Positions 42,692 to 51,822 are shown, counted from the stretch's first letter. The stretch is DNA of 64,000 nt from Frankia umida (GCF_023242945.1 NZ_JALKFT010000001.1:62001-126000); one strand, 5' to 3'. Notes: generated by a model from the sequence alone, not told the origin. Made by a program: numbers and translations.

Positions 42692-44539
42692 CTACGGGGT
42701 GGATGCCCGCGGGAGGCGGGCGAGGGTGGCCGTGGGGTCGGGGGTCACCCCCACCGGGGCGATGCGCCAGCCCGCGGCGGCCCGGCGGCGTTTCCAGAAG
42801 GCGGCGTAGCGGCCGCCGGCCCCGATGAGCTGGGCGTGGGTGCCGGCCTCGGCGATGACACCCTGATCGAGGACGAGGATCTGGTCGGCCTGGGTGACGG
42901 TGCCCAGCCGGTGGGCGATGACGAGCACGGTGCGACCGGCCCGCAGGGCGCTCAGGGCCTCGGTGACGGCCTGTTCGTTCTCCGGATCGAGGGCCGAGGT
43001 GGCCTCGTCCAGGAGCACGATCGGGGCGTTCTTGAGGATGGCGCGGGCGATCGAGACCCGCTGGCGTTCACCGCCGGACAGGGTGCTGCCGCCCTCACCG
43101 ACCCGGGTGTTCCAGCCGTCGGGCAGCCGGTCGGCGATCTCCTCGACCCGGGCCAGCCGGGCCGCGGCCCGCACGTCGGCGTCGGTGGCGTCCGGACGGC
43201 CGACCCGGATGTTGTCCTCGATCGTGCCCTCGAACAGGTAGACGTGCTGGAACACGACGGAGACCAGCGACATCAGCTCGTCGGTGGCGATCTGGCGGAC
43301 GTCCACCCCACCGATGCGCACCGCGCCGGAGTCGACGTCGAAGAACCGGGCGATGAGCCGGGTGACCGTCGTCTTGCCCGCGCCGGACGGGCCCACGAGC
43401 GCCGTCGTCGTTCCCGCGGGCAGCCGCGCGGACACCCCGGACAGCACCCGCCGTCCCGCCTCGACGTCGGCCGGCGACCCTTCGACCGGGGCCGGCGGGT
43501 GGACCAGGGCCGGCGGGTAGCTGAACACCACGCTGTCGAACTCGATGGTGGTGCTGGTCGGATGGCGTGGGGCGGCCGGTTCGGGCAGTTGCGGGACGGC
43601 GAGCAGGTGCTCGATGCGGGCCACCGCCCGGTCGGCCTTCTGCACTTCGGTGCCGAGCACGGCGGCCTCGGTCAGCGGTTCGACGAACCGGGCCGCGAGG
43701 ACCAGCAGGGCGAGCAGGGTCGGCGCGTCCAGGGAGCCACCGAGGGCCAGGTCGGTGCCGACGACGATGAGCACGGTGAACGCGGCCTGGACCGCGACCG
43801 CGAACCCGATCAGACCGGGGACGGCCCGACTCAGCTGGCGATACCCGGCCTCACGCTGGCGGACGAGGGCATCGTCGAGCATGCGGGCAGCGGACCCGGC
43901 CGGCCCGCGGCCGAACACCCGCAGGACCCGCTGCGCCCGGGCGAACTCGAGGATCCGGGCACCCGCCGACACCTGCGCCTCGTCGCTGGCCACGTCGGCG
44001 GCGCGGGAGAGCCGGCTGGCCCAGCGGTACACCACGGCCAGCACCGGGATGGTCAGGGTCGCGGCGAGGGCGAGCCGCCAGTCGAAGGCGTACATCAGCG
44101 CGACGACGACGGCCGGGGTGACGAAGCCGGTGAGCAGCGGACGCAGCAGGTGGGCGAACACCCCCATGACGTCCATGACATCGCGGGTGGCGAGCTGGTT
44201 GACGGCGGCCGTCCGGTCGGCGGAGAACCAGCCCAGGGGCAGGGCGGCGACCTTCGTCCCGATCCGGTGGTGCACCGTGCGGGACAGGCCGGCGCCGGCG
44301 TTCGCGCTGGCCAGCAGGCCGATCTGGTGGGCGACGCCGTAGCCGAGGGTGACCCCGGCCAGGGCGATCACCCAGGGCCAGACGCTGTCCGGGTCGTCGC
44401 CGAGCAGGGCCCGCAGAATGGGCACGAGCAGCACGAACGCGACGCCCTGCAGCGCGGCCGCCGCGACCAGCCAGCCCAGCAGCCGGCGCAGTTCACCGCG
44501 GTGCTCGGGGCCGAGCAGAGCGAACAGTCGGCGAATCAT
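42692..44539 (-). CDS. ABC transporter, fused membrane and ATPase domains (YbtQ/IrtB-like)
   Basis: 615 residues. Six membrane helices in residues 15-310, then an NBD with GPSGAGKTT, the Q-loop VVFQHVYLFEGT, signature LSGGERQR, Walker B IVLLDEATSALDPENE and H-loop IAHRL. The fold is exporter-like, but siderophore importers YbtPQ and IrtAB share it. Its ATG overlaps the previous gene's stop (ATGA), so the two form one heterodimer. Shared iron-box core upstream and nearby siderophore genes favour ferric-siderophore import; a drug exporter remains possible. Confidence 0.88.
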   Translation of the reverse strand: MIRRLFALLGPEHRGELRRLLGWLVAAAALQGVAFVLLVPILRALLGDDPDSVWPWVIALAGVTLGYGVAHQIGLLASANAGAGLSRTVHHRIGTKVAALPLGWFSADRTAAVNQLATRDVMDVMGVFAHLLRPLLTGFVTPAVVVALMYAFDWRLALAATLTIPVLAVVYRWASRLSRAADVASDEAQVSAGARILEFARAQRVLRVFGRGPAGSAARMLDDALVRQREAGYRQLSRAVPGLIGFAVAVQAAFTVLIVVGTDLALGGSLDAPTLLALLVLAARFVEPLTEAAVLGTEVQKADRAVARIEHLLAVPQLPEPAAPRHPTSTTIEFDSVVFSYPPALVHPPAPVEGSPADVEAGRRVLSGVSARLPAGTTTALVGPSGAGKTTVTRLIARFFDVDSGAVRIGGVDVRQIATDELMSLVSVVFQHVYLFEGTIEDNIRVGRPDATDADVRAAARLARVEEIADRLPDGWNTRVGEGGSTLSGGERQRVSIARAILKNAPIVLLDEATSALDPENEQAVTEALSALRAGRTVLVIAHRLGTVTQADQILVLDQGVIAEAGTHAQLIGAGGRYAAFWKRRRAAAGWRIAPVGVTPDPTATLARLPRASTP

Positions 44540-46449
44540 CGGCGCTGCTCCGTTCCGGTCGGGAGGCCGGGCTGGTCATGGCCGGACTGCTCGGGGCCGT
44601 GCTGCTCGGGGATGGGCTGCTCGGGGCCGTGCTGCTCGGGGATGGGCTGCTCGGGGATGGGCTGCTCGGGGATGGGCTGGCTGTCGGCGGCCTGTTCGTG
44701 GGCGGCCCACATGTGGGCGTAGCGGCCGCCCGCGGCGACCAGCTCGCCGTGGGTGCCGCGCTCGGCGATCCGGCCGTCGGCCAGCACGACGATCTGGTCG
44801 GCGCCGACGATCGTCGCGAGCCGGTGGGCGATGACGAGCACCGTGCGGTCGCGGGTCAGTTCGGACAGCGCGTCCTGGATGTCGGCCTCGGCCTCGGGGT
44901 CGGTGAACACCGTCGCCTCGTCCAGGACGATCACCGGGGTGTCGGCGAGCAGGGCGCGGGCGATCGCGACCCGCTGCGCCTCACCGCCGGACAGCTGGGC
45001 GTCCTCGCCGACGACGCTGTCGTAGCCGCGGGGCAGCGCGCGAATTCGCTCGTCGACGCGGGCCGCCCGGGCGACGGCCCGGACCGTGGCGAGGTCCGCG
45101 TCCGGTCGGGCCAGCCGGATGTTGTCGCCGATCGAGGCGCGCAGCAGGTGGGTGTCCTGGAAGACGAACGCGACCCGCCGGTAGAGCTCCTCGGGGCGCA
45201 GCTCACGCACGTCCACCCCGCCCAGGCGCAGGGCACCGTCGGTGACGTCGTCGAAGCGTGGCACCAGGGACGCGAGTGTCGACTTGCCGGAGCCGGACGC
45301 CCCGACCAGCGCCGTGATCGTCCCCGGGGCCAGCGTGAGGTCGATGCCACGCAGCACCTCGGTCCGTCCGTCGTAGGAGAACCGCACGCCGTCCAGCACG
45401 ATCTCGTCACCGACAGCACCCGCGGCAGCGGCGGCAGCGGCGGCAGCGGCGGCGGGTGGGGTGGCCGTGGCGGCGAGGGGCAGCGGGGGCACGGCCAGCA
45501 CGCCTCGCACGTTCGCGGCGGCCTGGTGCGCGATACGCATGTTGTAGATGCCGTAGCTGAGCGCGAGGATCGGCGCGGACAGGCCGGTGCCCAGCAGCGC
45601 GAACGGCAGCAGGTCGACGCCCGGCAGATCGGCTCGTGTCACCAGCAGACCACCGCCGGTCAGCACGACGAGCAGCGCGACCACCGGCGAGAGCAGGATC
45701 TCCGAGGTCGCCCGCAGACCGATCGTCGAGGTCACCCAGCCCCGGAAGAACGTGGCGTAGTCGTCCGCCGCCGCGAGGAAGCGGTCGTGCGCACCCCGGG
45801 CCCGCCCGAAGATCTTCACGACGGAGATGCCGTCGACGAACTCGACCGTGCTGGCGCTGATCGCCCCCATCGCCTGGTCGAACTCGCCGAGCTGGGCGCC
45901 GACCGCGCCGAGGTTGCGGGCGTAGAAGCAGAGCCCGACGACCAGCGGCGCCAGCGTGATCAGCGCCATCCGCCAGTCGACCCAGAACAGGTAGCCCAGG
46001 GTCACCAGCGGGCCGACCGCCGCCGCGGTGATCTCCAGGCGGGAGTGCGCGACCAGGTGGTGCATGGTCGCCACGTCCTCCTGGACGGCCTTCTTGACAC
46101 CCCCGGAGTTGCCCTCGGAGAACCAGCCGAGCGGCACCCGGCCCAGATGGGCGAGGATCCGCCGACGGATGTCGAGCTGTAGCTGGTTGTCGGCGAAGTG
46201 GCTGACCCCGCCGGCCGCGGCGAGCAGGACCAGGCGCACCAGCACCGCCCCGGCGGCCACCCAGGTGACCGCCCAGGCCCGATCGTGATCGACCGGGCCG
46301 TCGGCGAGCAGGGTGCGCCCGAGCTCCGCGACCGCCACGAACGGGACCACGCCGACGGCGGTGGCGACGGCCTGCACGGCGGTGGCCAGCCACAGCCGGC
46401 CTCGGATGGGTCGCAGCAGCACCCCGAGCGCCGCTCGATCTTCGCTCAT
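44536..46449 (-). CDS. ABC transporter, fused membrane and ATPase domains (YbtP/IrtA-like)
   Basis: 637 residues. Six helices (15-320), a poly-Ala linker, then an NBD with GASGSGKST, FVFQDTHLLRASI, LSGGEAQR and VIVLDEATVFTDPEAE. The last motif, with Phe-Thr/Ala-Asp-Pro in place of Ser-Ala-Leu-Asp, is typical of the YbtP/IrtA partner and supports the siderophore assignment over a generic exporter. The C-terminus carries Gln-Pro-Ile-Pro-Glu repeats from a 15-bp minisatellite. First gene of the two-gene unit, with a palindrome and iron-box-like site in its promoter region. No N-terminal SIP domain, unlike mycobacterial IrtA; the SIP function is the separate gene at 29075. Confidence 0.88.
   Translation of the reverse strand: MSEDRAALGVLLRPIRGRLWLATAVQAVATAVGVVPFVAVAELGRTLLADGPVDHDRAWAVTWVAAGAVLVRLVLLAAAGGVSHFADNQLQLDIRRRILAHLGRVPLGWFSEGNSGGVKKAVQEDVATMHHLVAHSRLEITAAAVGPLVTLGYLFWVDWRMALITLAPLVVGLCFYARNLGAVGAQLGEFDQAMGAISASTVEFVDGISVVKIFGRARGAHDRFLAAADDYATFFRGWVTSTIGLRATSEILLSPVVALLVVLTGGGLLVTRADLPGVDLLPFALLGTGLSAPILALSYGIYNMRIAHQAAANVRGVLAVPPLPLAATATPPAAAAAAAAAAAGAVGDEIVLDGVRFSYDGRTEVLRGIDLTLAPGTITALVGASGSGKSTLASLVPRFDDVTDGALRLGGVDVRELRPEELYRRVAFVFQDTHLLRASIGDNIRLARPDADLATVRAVARAARVDERIRALPRGYDSVVGEDAQLSGGEAQRVAIARALLADTPVIVLDEATVFTDPEAEADIQDALSELTRDRTVLVIAHRLATIVGADQIVVLADGRIAERGTHGELVAAGGRYAHMWAAHEQAADSQPIPEQPIPEQPIPEQHGPEQPIPEQHGPEQSGHDQPGLPTGTEQRR
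44594..44685. repeat. 15-bp minisatellite at the 3' end of the YbtP-like gene
   Basis: About six units of tgctcggggatgggc or tgctcggggccgtgc, in frame, encode EQPIP and EQHGP pentapeptides near the C-terminus. Confidence 0.85.
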
Positions 46450-46500
46450 CTGTCGACCTTCGCTTGACGTCTGGATTCGCCGGACAGCGTCCCGCCCATC

Positions 46501-46515
46501 TTAGACACTGTCTAA
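46501..46515. promoter_or_regulatory. 15-bp perfect palindrome (probable TetR operator)
   Basis: TTAGACACTGTCTAA, two 7-bp arms around one base, between the divergent YbtP-like gene (starts 46449) and TetR gene (starts 46577). Size and symmetry are typical of TetR-family operators. Confidence 0.65.
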
Positions 46516-46518
46516 CAG

Positions 46519-46537
46519 CTTAGGTAAACCTTAATAG
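46519..46537. promoter_or_regulatory. Partial iron box
   Basis: The minus strand contains TAAGGTTTACCTA (46521-46533 on the plus strand read as TAGGTAAACCTTA), identical over 13 bp to the iron box at 30032-30050. The outer left part diverges, so binding may be weaker. It adjoins the palindrome at 46501-46515. Confidence 0.55.
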
Positions 46538-46576
46538 GTGCCGGGCGCCCCTGGGATCGGCAGTTAGGGTGACGAC

Positions 46577-47281
46577 ATGGATCGGCCCAGTTCCTCGCGC
46601 TCGCGTCCGGCCGCCGGGCTGCCGCCGATGACGGCCGACAAGATCGTGGATGTGGCCCTCGAACTGACCCGCGCCTCAGGCCTGGACGGCTGGTCGATCC
46701 GCCAGCTCTCCGCCGCCCTGGAGGTCTGGCCTGGTGTGATCTACCACCACGTGGGTGACCGCGAGGCGGTTCTCGACGCGATCACCAACCGGGTGATCGC
46801 GCTCATCCCGGTGCCCGACCCCGGCCTCGAGTGGCGGGAGTGGTTCCGTCACCTGCTGCGTGACGGACGTGGCGTGCTGCGCCAGTTCCGGGGGCTGGCC
46901 CGGCGGGTGGTGCTGATGGGGCCGACCGTGCCGGCGGCCCTGCCGACGATCGACCGGGGCATCCAGGTGCTGCAGCGGGCCGGGTTCGGCGCCGATGCCA
47001 CCCTGGTCTACCGCTTCCTGCTCAACACCGCGTTCATGATGGTCGCGGTGGAGGACGACCGCGATGATCGGCCCGAGTCCCGCGGTCGGATGGCCGAGGT
47101 GCTCGGTGACTTCCAGGACGACGGGCCACCCGGGCTCGCCGCGGCCAGCGTCGACGCCCTCGCCCGGGCCCGCGACCCACGGCCGGCCGCGGTCCTGGAT
47201 CTGGAGTTCTACGAGTTCACGGTGGAGCGGGCGCTGGACGGCGCCGCCAGCTGGCTGACCGCCCTGAGCCGCCGCCCCTGA
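46577..47281 (+). CDS. TetR-family regulator
   Basis: 234 residues. N-terminal helix-turn-helix (TADKIVDVALELTRASGLDGWSIRQLSAALEVWPGVIYHHVGDREAVLDAI) and a helical ligand-binding domain (LLRDGRGVLRQFRGLARRVVL, RFLLNTAFMMVAVEDD). Divergent from the YbtPQ-like pair with a 15-bp palindrome between; it probably controls that pair. It is not closely similar to the TetR at 34747. Confidence 0.92.
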   Translation: MDRPSSSRSRPAAGLPPMTADKIVDVALELTRASGLDGWSIRQLSAALEVWPGVIYHHVGDREAVLDAITNRVIALIPVPDPGLEWREWFRHLLRDGRGVLRQFRGLARRVVLMGPTVPAALPTIDRGIQVLQRAGFGADATLVYRFLLNTAFMMVAVEDDRDDRPESRGRMAEVLGDFQDDGPPGLAAASVDALARARDPRPAAVLDLEFYEFTVERALDGAASWLTALSRRP

Positions 47282-47540
47282 ACCCGGCACGGCACGGCAC
47301 GGCACCACCCGGCACCGCCCGGCCCGGCCCGGCCCGGACCAAACGGCCAGCGGCGCGACGGAGCGCCCCGGACGGCGGCCGGGTATCCGACATCCATCCG
47401 ACCTGGGGCGTACTCCTGAAGGTGGACGGGCCGCCGCGGGCGCCGGCGAAGATCGGCCTCGCGGCGGACGGCAGCGGCCCCGAAGATCCCTAACGTTCTC
47501 GGTGTCAGCCAACGGCACCTGAGACGGGACCTGAACTCAC

Positions 47541-48449
47541 ATGATCGAGGCACGCGGACTGGAGAAGCGGTACGGCGACAAGGTCGCCGTCCACGACCTG
47601 AGTTTCACCGCCCGGCCGGGCGTGGTCACCGGCTTCCTCGGCCCGAACGGCGCCGGCAAGTCGACCACGATGCGCATGATCCTTGGCCTGGACCGCCCCA
47701 CCCGCGGTGAGGTGCTCGTCAACGGCCGCCGCTACCGGGACGCGGCCGCCCCGATGCACGAGGTCGGGGTGATGCTCGAGGCCCGCGCCATCCACACCGG
47801 ACGCAGCGCCGCCAAGCACCTGCTCGCCCTCGCCCGCACCCACGGCATCGGACGCCGCCGGGTCGACGAGGTGATCGACCTGGTGGGTCTGCGTGAGGTC
47901 GCCCGCAAGCGGGCCGGCGGGTTCTCCCTCGGGATGGGCCAGCGGCTGGGCATCGCGTCCGCCCTGCTCGGCGATCCGGCCACGCTCATCCTCGACGAAC
48001 CGGTCAACGGCCTGGACCCCGACGGCATCCGTTGGATCCGCGACCTGCTGCGCGACCTCGCCGCGCAGGGACGCACCGTCTTCCTGTCGTCCCACCTGAT
48101 GAGCGAGATGGCGATGACCGCCACCCACCTGGTCGTCGTCGGACGCGGCCGCCTGATCACCGAGACCACCGTGGCCGAGGTCATCGCCAGCGCGTCTCCG
48201 CCCGCCGTGCACGTGCGGACCCCCGAGACCTCGGCGCTACGCAGCGTGCTCGGCGGTATCGACATCACCGTCACCGCCACCTCGGCGGACACCCTTGAGG
48301 TGACCGGCCGCACCAGCGAGCAGATCGGCTCCCTCGCCCGCACCGCCGGCATCGTCCTGCACGAACTCACCCCCCGCCAGGTCTCCCTCGAGGACGCCTT
48401 CATGGCCCTCACCCGCGACGCCGTCGAATACGCCACCGCCGCCACGTGA
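47541..48449 (+). CDS. ABC transporter ATP-binding protein (DrrA-like)
   Basis: 302 residues. Walker A GPNGAGKST, signature-region FSLGMGQRLGIASALL, Walker B LILDEPVNGLDPDG, H-loop LSSHLMSEM, and a C-terminal domain of about 80 residues ending in EDAFMALT typical of DrrA/BcrA-type exporters. First gene of an ABC-ABC-HK-RR set. The 259 bp upstream contain short ggcac and ggccc repeats after the TetR stop. Confidence 0.93.
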   Translation: MIEARGLEKRYGDKVAVHDLSFTARPGVVTGFLGPNGAGKSTTMRMILGLDRPTRGEVLVNGRRYRDAAAPMHEVGVMLEARAIHTGRSAAKHLLALARTHGIGRRRVDEVIDLVGLREVARKRAGGFSLGMGQRLGIASALLGDPATLILDEPVNGLDPDGIRWIRDLLRDLAAQGRTVFLSSHLMSEMAMTATHLVVVGRGRLITETTVAEVIASASPPAVHVRTPETSALRSVLGGIDITVTATSADTLEVTGRTSEQIGSLARTAGIVLHELTPRQVSLEDAFMALTRDAVEYATAAT

Positions 48450-48509
48450 CCGGCCTCGCCACGTGACCAGCCTCGCCCACCTCGGTATCCCCGAATCGGA
48501 GCACCCGAC

Positions 48510-49388
48510 ATGAGCACGCAGACGATCACCGCGGGCACCCCGCACGCCACGTCGTCCCCGTCCCCGTCCTCGCCTTCGTCCCCGTCCTCGTCCCGGCATG
48601 CCCGGCCGCATCAGCGCGTCACCCAGCTGCGGGTGCTGCGCTCCGAGTGGACCAAGCTCACCTCGCTGCGTTCGACCGCGTGGACCCTGGCCGCGGCCCT
48701 CGCGGTGACCATCCTGCTCGGCGTCGTGCTCGCCAAGGCGACGGCCAGTAACTGGGACCACTACACCGTCGAGGACAAGCGCACCTTCGACGCCACCGCG
48801 ACCAGCCTCAGCGGCATGTACCTCGCCCAGCTCGCCCTCGGTGTCCTCGGCGTCCTGATGATCTCCGGCGAGTACGCCACCGGGATGATCCGCGCCACCC
48901 TGGGGGTGGTACCCCGCCGGCTGCCGGTGCTGTGGGCCAAGGTCGCGGTCTTCGCGGCGGTGAGCTTCACCCTGATGGTGGTCGCCAACCTGATCGCCTT
49001 CACCGCGGGCCAGGCCATGCTCGCCCCGCGGCACATCGACGTCGCGCTGTCCGATCCCGGCGTGGTGCGCGCCGTGCTGGGCACCGCGTTCTTCGTCTCG
49101 GCGATCGGCGTGCTCGGTCTGACACTGGGCACCCTGCTGCGCAGCACTCCCGCCGCCATCGGCGTGCTGTTCGGCGTACTGCTCGTGCTCCCCCAGCTCG
49201 TCGGCGCGCTGCCGCACAACCTCGCCCGAATCAGCGACTACCTTCCGTCCACCTCCGGCGACGCGCTGATGCAGGTCGTCCCCTCGTCCAGCCTGCCCTC
49301 CCCCACCCACGGGGTGCTCGTCCTGATCGCCTACCTCGTCGTCACCCTCACCGCCGCCGCCTTCGTCCTTGTCCGCCGGGACGTCTGA
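48510..49388 (+). CDS. ABC-2 type transporter permease
   Basis: 292 residues. A Ser/Pro-rich N-terminus from a small repeat, then VTQLRVLRSEWTKLTSLRSTAWTL and about six membrane helices. GEYATGMIRATLGVVPRRLPVLWAKV resembles the loop of the other module's permease (NEQRSGMI...TPRRHRVILTKA). Partner of the ATPase at 47541. Substrate unknown; antimicrobial or lipid export is the usual guess for this class. Confidence 0.88.
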   Translation: MSTQTITAGTPHATSSPSPSSPSSPSSSRHARPHQRVTQLRVLRSEWTKLTSLRSTAWTLAAALAVTILLGVVLAKATASNWDHYTVEDKRTFDATATSLSGMYLAQLALGVLGVLMISGEYATGMIRATLGVVPRRLPVLWAKVAVFAAVSFTLMVVANLIAFTAGQAMLAPRHIDVALSDPGVVRAVLGTAFFVSAIGVLGLTLGTLLRSTPAAIGVLFGVLLVLPQLVGALPHNLARISDYLPSTSGDALMQVVPSSSLPSPTHGVLVLIAYLVVTLTAAAFVLVRRDV

Positions 49389-49477
49389 GCGCCGGCTCAC
49401 CCGGCACCCCCGCGGCGCCGTACCGACGCCGTCCCACCCACGTGGCGGTATCGCCTCCCCGGCCAGGAAAGGTCACG

Positions 49478-50989
49478 ATGGCGACCATGACGACGCTCCC
49501 GGACGCGGCCCCACCGGCCCAGCGGGACCAGCTGGCGGTCATGGACCGGACGGCGCCCGAACCGGCGGAGCCGGGGGTCGTGCTCGGACGGATGCGCCAC
49601 GGGAGGGCCGGACGCTTCCTGCGGGGCCACCCGACGCTGGTGGACACGGCCCTCGCCGCCTTCCTCGGCCTGTTCGCCTGGGCGGCGCTGCTCAACACCC
49701 TGGCCTGGACGTCGGGTAGCCGGCAGACCGCGACGATCGTGCTCGCCGTGCTGGGCGTGGCACCGCTGATCTGGCGGCGCCGGTATCCGGTCGCGGTGTT
49801 CGCCGTCTGCGTGGCGGCGGGTCTGCTGCAGCTGCTGGTCGGACATGTGGTCGACCCGGACTTCGGGGTGCCGATCGCGTTCTACACGGTGGCCAGGCTG
49901 GGAACGCGCCGGCAGCGTCTGGTCGCGACGATCGTGGTCAGCATCGGTGTCGTGCTCGCCGGGATCGGGTGGCGGGAACGCAACCACGCACCGTTCCTCG
50001 CGAACGTGGTGGTGCTGGGGCTCGTCGCCGTCACCGCCGGGGTGCTCGGCCGCAACGCGGGCACCCGGCAGGCCTACCTCGCCACCCTCACCGACCGGGC
50101 CGACCGCCTGGAACGGGAACGTGACCAGCAGGCCCAGATCGCCGCCGCCGCCGAACGTGCCCGCATCGCCCGCGAGATGCACGACATCGTCGCCCACAAC
50201 CTGTCCGTGATGATCGCCCTGGCCGACGGCGCCCAGTTCGCCCTGACCGCCGGCACCGCGGCCCCCACTGACACCACAGCCCCCACAGCCCCCGCTGACA
50301 CCACGACATCCACCGACACCACGACATCCACTGGCACCGGGGCCTCCGCTGGTACCGGGGCGCCGACCGGGCCGGACGGGCCGGCGCTGCAGGCGATCGC
50401 CCAGGTCTCGCGGACCGGGCGGGAGGCGCTGGCGGAGATGCGCCGGCTGCTCGGCGTCCTGCGCACCGACGGCACCGTCGACGGCACCGCCCCGCAACCC
50501 GGCCTGGACGACCTGGACTCCCTGATCGACCAGGTCCGCGGCGCCGGCCTGCCGGTGAGCCTCACCACCCACGGCAAGCCGCTGCCGCTACCGGCGGGCG
50601 TGCAGCTGACGCTGTACCGGCTAGTCCAGGAGGCGCTCACCAACACCCTGAAACACGCGGGTCCGGGCGCCACCGCCACCGTGGAGCTGGCCTACGACCG
50701 GCGCGCCGTCCGCCTTGACATCCGCGACACCGGCCGGCGCCACCCCACCACCGCCGCCCCCACCGCCGGCACATCCATCCCGACCGCCACGACCGCCACG
50801 ACCGCGGGGCATGTCACCGGGGGCGGACAGGGCCTTGTGGGCATGCGGGAGCGCACCGCCGTCTACGGCGGCACCGTCCAGGCCGGTCCGCTGCGCGACG
50901 GCGGCTGGCAGGTGCGGGCCCGGATCCCCGTCGCGGTCGGCCTGCGGACAACCGACGAGGGCGGTGCCACCCGCGATGGGAGGGTCTGA
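49478..50989 (+). CDS. NarL-type sensor histidine kinase
   Basis: 503 residues. About five helices in residues 50-190, coiled-coil RADRLERERDQQAQIAAAAER, phospho-His in IAREMHDIVAHNLSVMIALA, and an ATPase domain with YRLVQEALTNTLKHAG and GGGQGLVGMRERTAVYGG. A 50-residue Thr/Ala/Pro-rich stretch interrupts the dimerisation domain between its two helices, and another lies before the G-box; both come from short DNA repeats. ATG at 49478 has GGAAAGG upstream. The regulator gene follows 2 nt later. Confidence 0.92.
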   Translation: MATMTTLPDAAPPAQRDQLAVMDRTAPEPAEPGVVLGRMRHGRAGRFLRGHPTLVDTALAAFLGLFAWAALLNTLAWTSGSRQTATIVLAVLGVAPLIWRRRYPVAVFAVCVAAGLLQLLVGHVVDPDFGVPIAFYTVARLGTRRQRLVATIVVSIGVVLAGIGWRERNHAPFLANVVVLGLVAVTAGVLGRNAGTRQAYLATLTDRADRLERERDQQAQIAAAAERARIAREMHDIVAHNLSVMIALADGAQFALTAGTAAPTDTTAPTAPADTTTSTDTTTSTGTGASAGTGAPTGPDGPALQAIAQVSRTGREALAEMRRLLGVLRTDGTVDGTAPQPGLDDLDSLIDQVRGAGLPVSLTTHGKPLPLPAGVQLTLYRLVQEALTNTLKHAGPGATATVELAYDRRAVRLDIRDTGRRHPTTAAPTAGTSIPTATTATTAGHVTGGGQGLVGMRERTAVYGGTVQAGPLRDGGWQVRARIPVAVGLRTTDEGGATRDGRV

Positions 50990-50991
50990 GG

Positions 50992-51786
50992 GTGACCGTC
51001 CCCGCTGATCCGTCCCAGCCGGCCCACGCACCGGGATCGTCCCGGGCGGTGACGTCGGTGCTGCTGGTCGATGACCAACCACTGCTGCGGATGGGTTTTC
51101 GCATGGTGCTCGACTCGCAGCCGGACATCACCGTGATCGGTGAGGCCGCGGACGGAGCCCAGGCCGTCGAACTCACCAGACGGCTACGCCCCGACATCGT
51201 CCTCATGGACGTGCGGATGCCGACGATGAACGGCATCGAGGCGACCGCCGCGATCGTCACCGCCGGCGGCGAGTCACGCGTGCTCATCCTCACCACCTTC
51301 GACCTGGACGAGTACGCCTTCGCCGGCCTGCGCGCCGGAGCCAGCGGCTTCCTGCTCAAGGACGTTCCTCCGGCCGACCTGCTCTCGGCGATCCGAGCGG
51401 TGGCCACCGGAGATGCCGTCATCTCCCCGAGCGTCACCCGTCGGCTCCTCGACGCCTTCGCCCACCGCCTCCCCGCCGCACCGGACGCCGCACCGGGCGC
51501 GGCGCCCCACCCCGCAGCCGACCCCCGATCCCAGCCCAGCACCCATCCGGCGGACCGGCGCCTGCAACGGCTCACCGAACGTGAACGCGATGTCCTGCAC
51601 GAGGTCGCCGCGGGCCTGTCCAACGCCGAGATCGCCGCCCGGCTGGTGCTGTCGGAGGCCACGGTCAAGACGCACGTCGGACGCATCCTGGCCAAACTCG
51701 AGCTTCGTGACCGCGTCCAGGCAGTCGTCTTCGCCTACGAGATCGGCCTGGTCCACCCCTGCGAGCAGCCCCCCGAGCCCCGGTAG
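50992..51786 (+). CDS. NarL/LuxR-family response regulator
   Basis: 264 residues. Receiver: SVLLVDDQPLLRMGF, acceptor Asp in DIVLMDVRMP, VLILTTFDLDEYAF, FLLKDVPP. LuxR DNA-binding domain: LTERERDVLHEVAAGLSNAEIAARLVLSEATVKTHVGRIL. The linker contains a Pro/Ala-rich stretch. Closely similar in the alpha4-beta5 region (TTFDLDEY...AGASGFLLKDVP) to the regulator at 11419. Likely controls the ABC genes at 47541-49388. Confidence 0.94.
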   Translation: MTVPADPSQPAHAPGSSRAVTSVLLVDDQPLLRMGFRMVLDSQPDITVIGEAADGAQAVELTRRLRPDIVLMDVRMPTMNGIEATAAIVTAGGESRVLILTTFDLDEYAFAGLRAGASGFLLKDVPPADLLSAIRAVATGDAVISPSVTRRLLDAFAHRLPAAPDAAPGAAPHPAADPRSQPSTHPADRRLQRLTERERDVLHEVAAGLSNAEIAARLVLSEATVKTHVGRILAKLELRDRVQAVVFAYEIGLVHPCEQPPEPR

Positions 51787-51822
51787 ATCCCGCTCACCCA
51801 GACCGCGACCGGAGCGGGGGCC

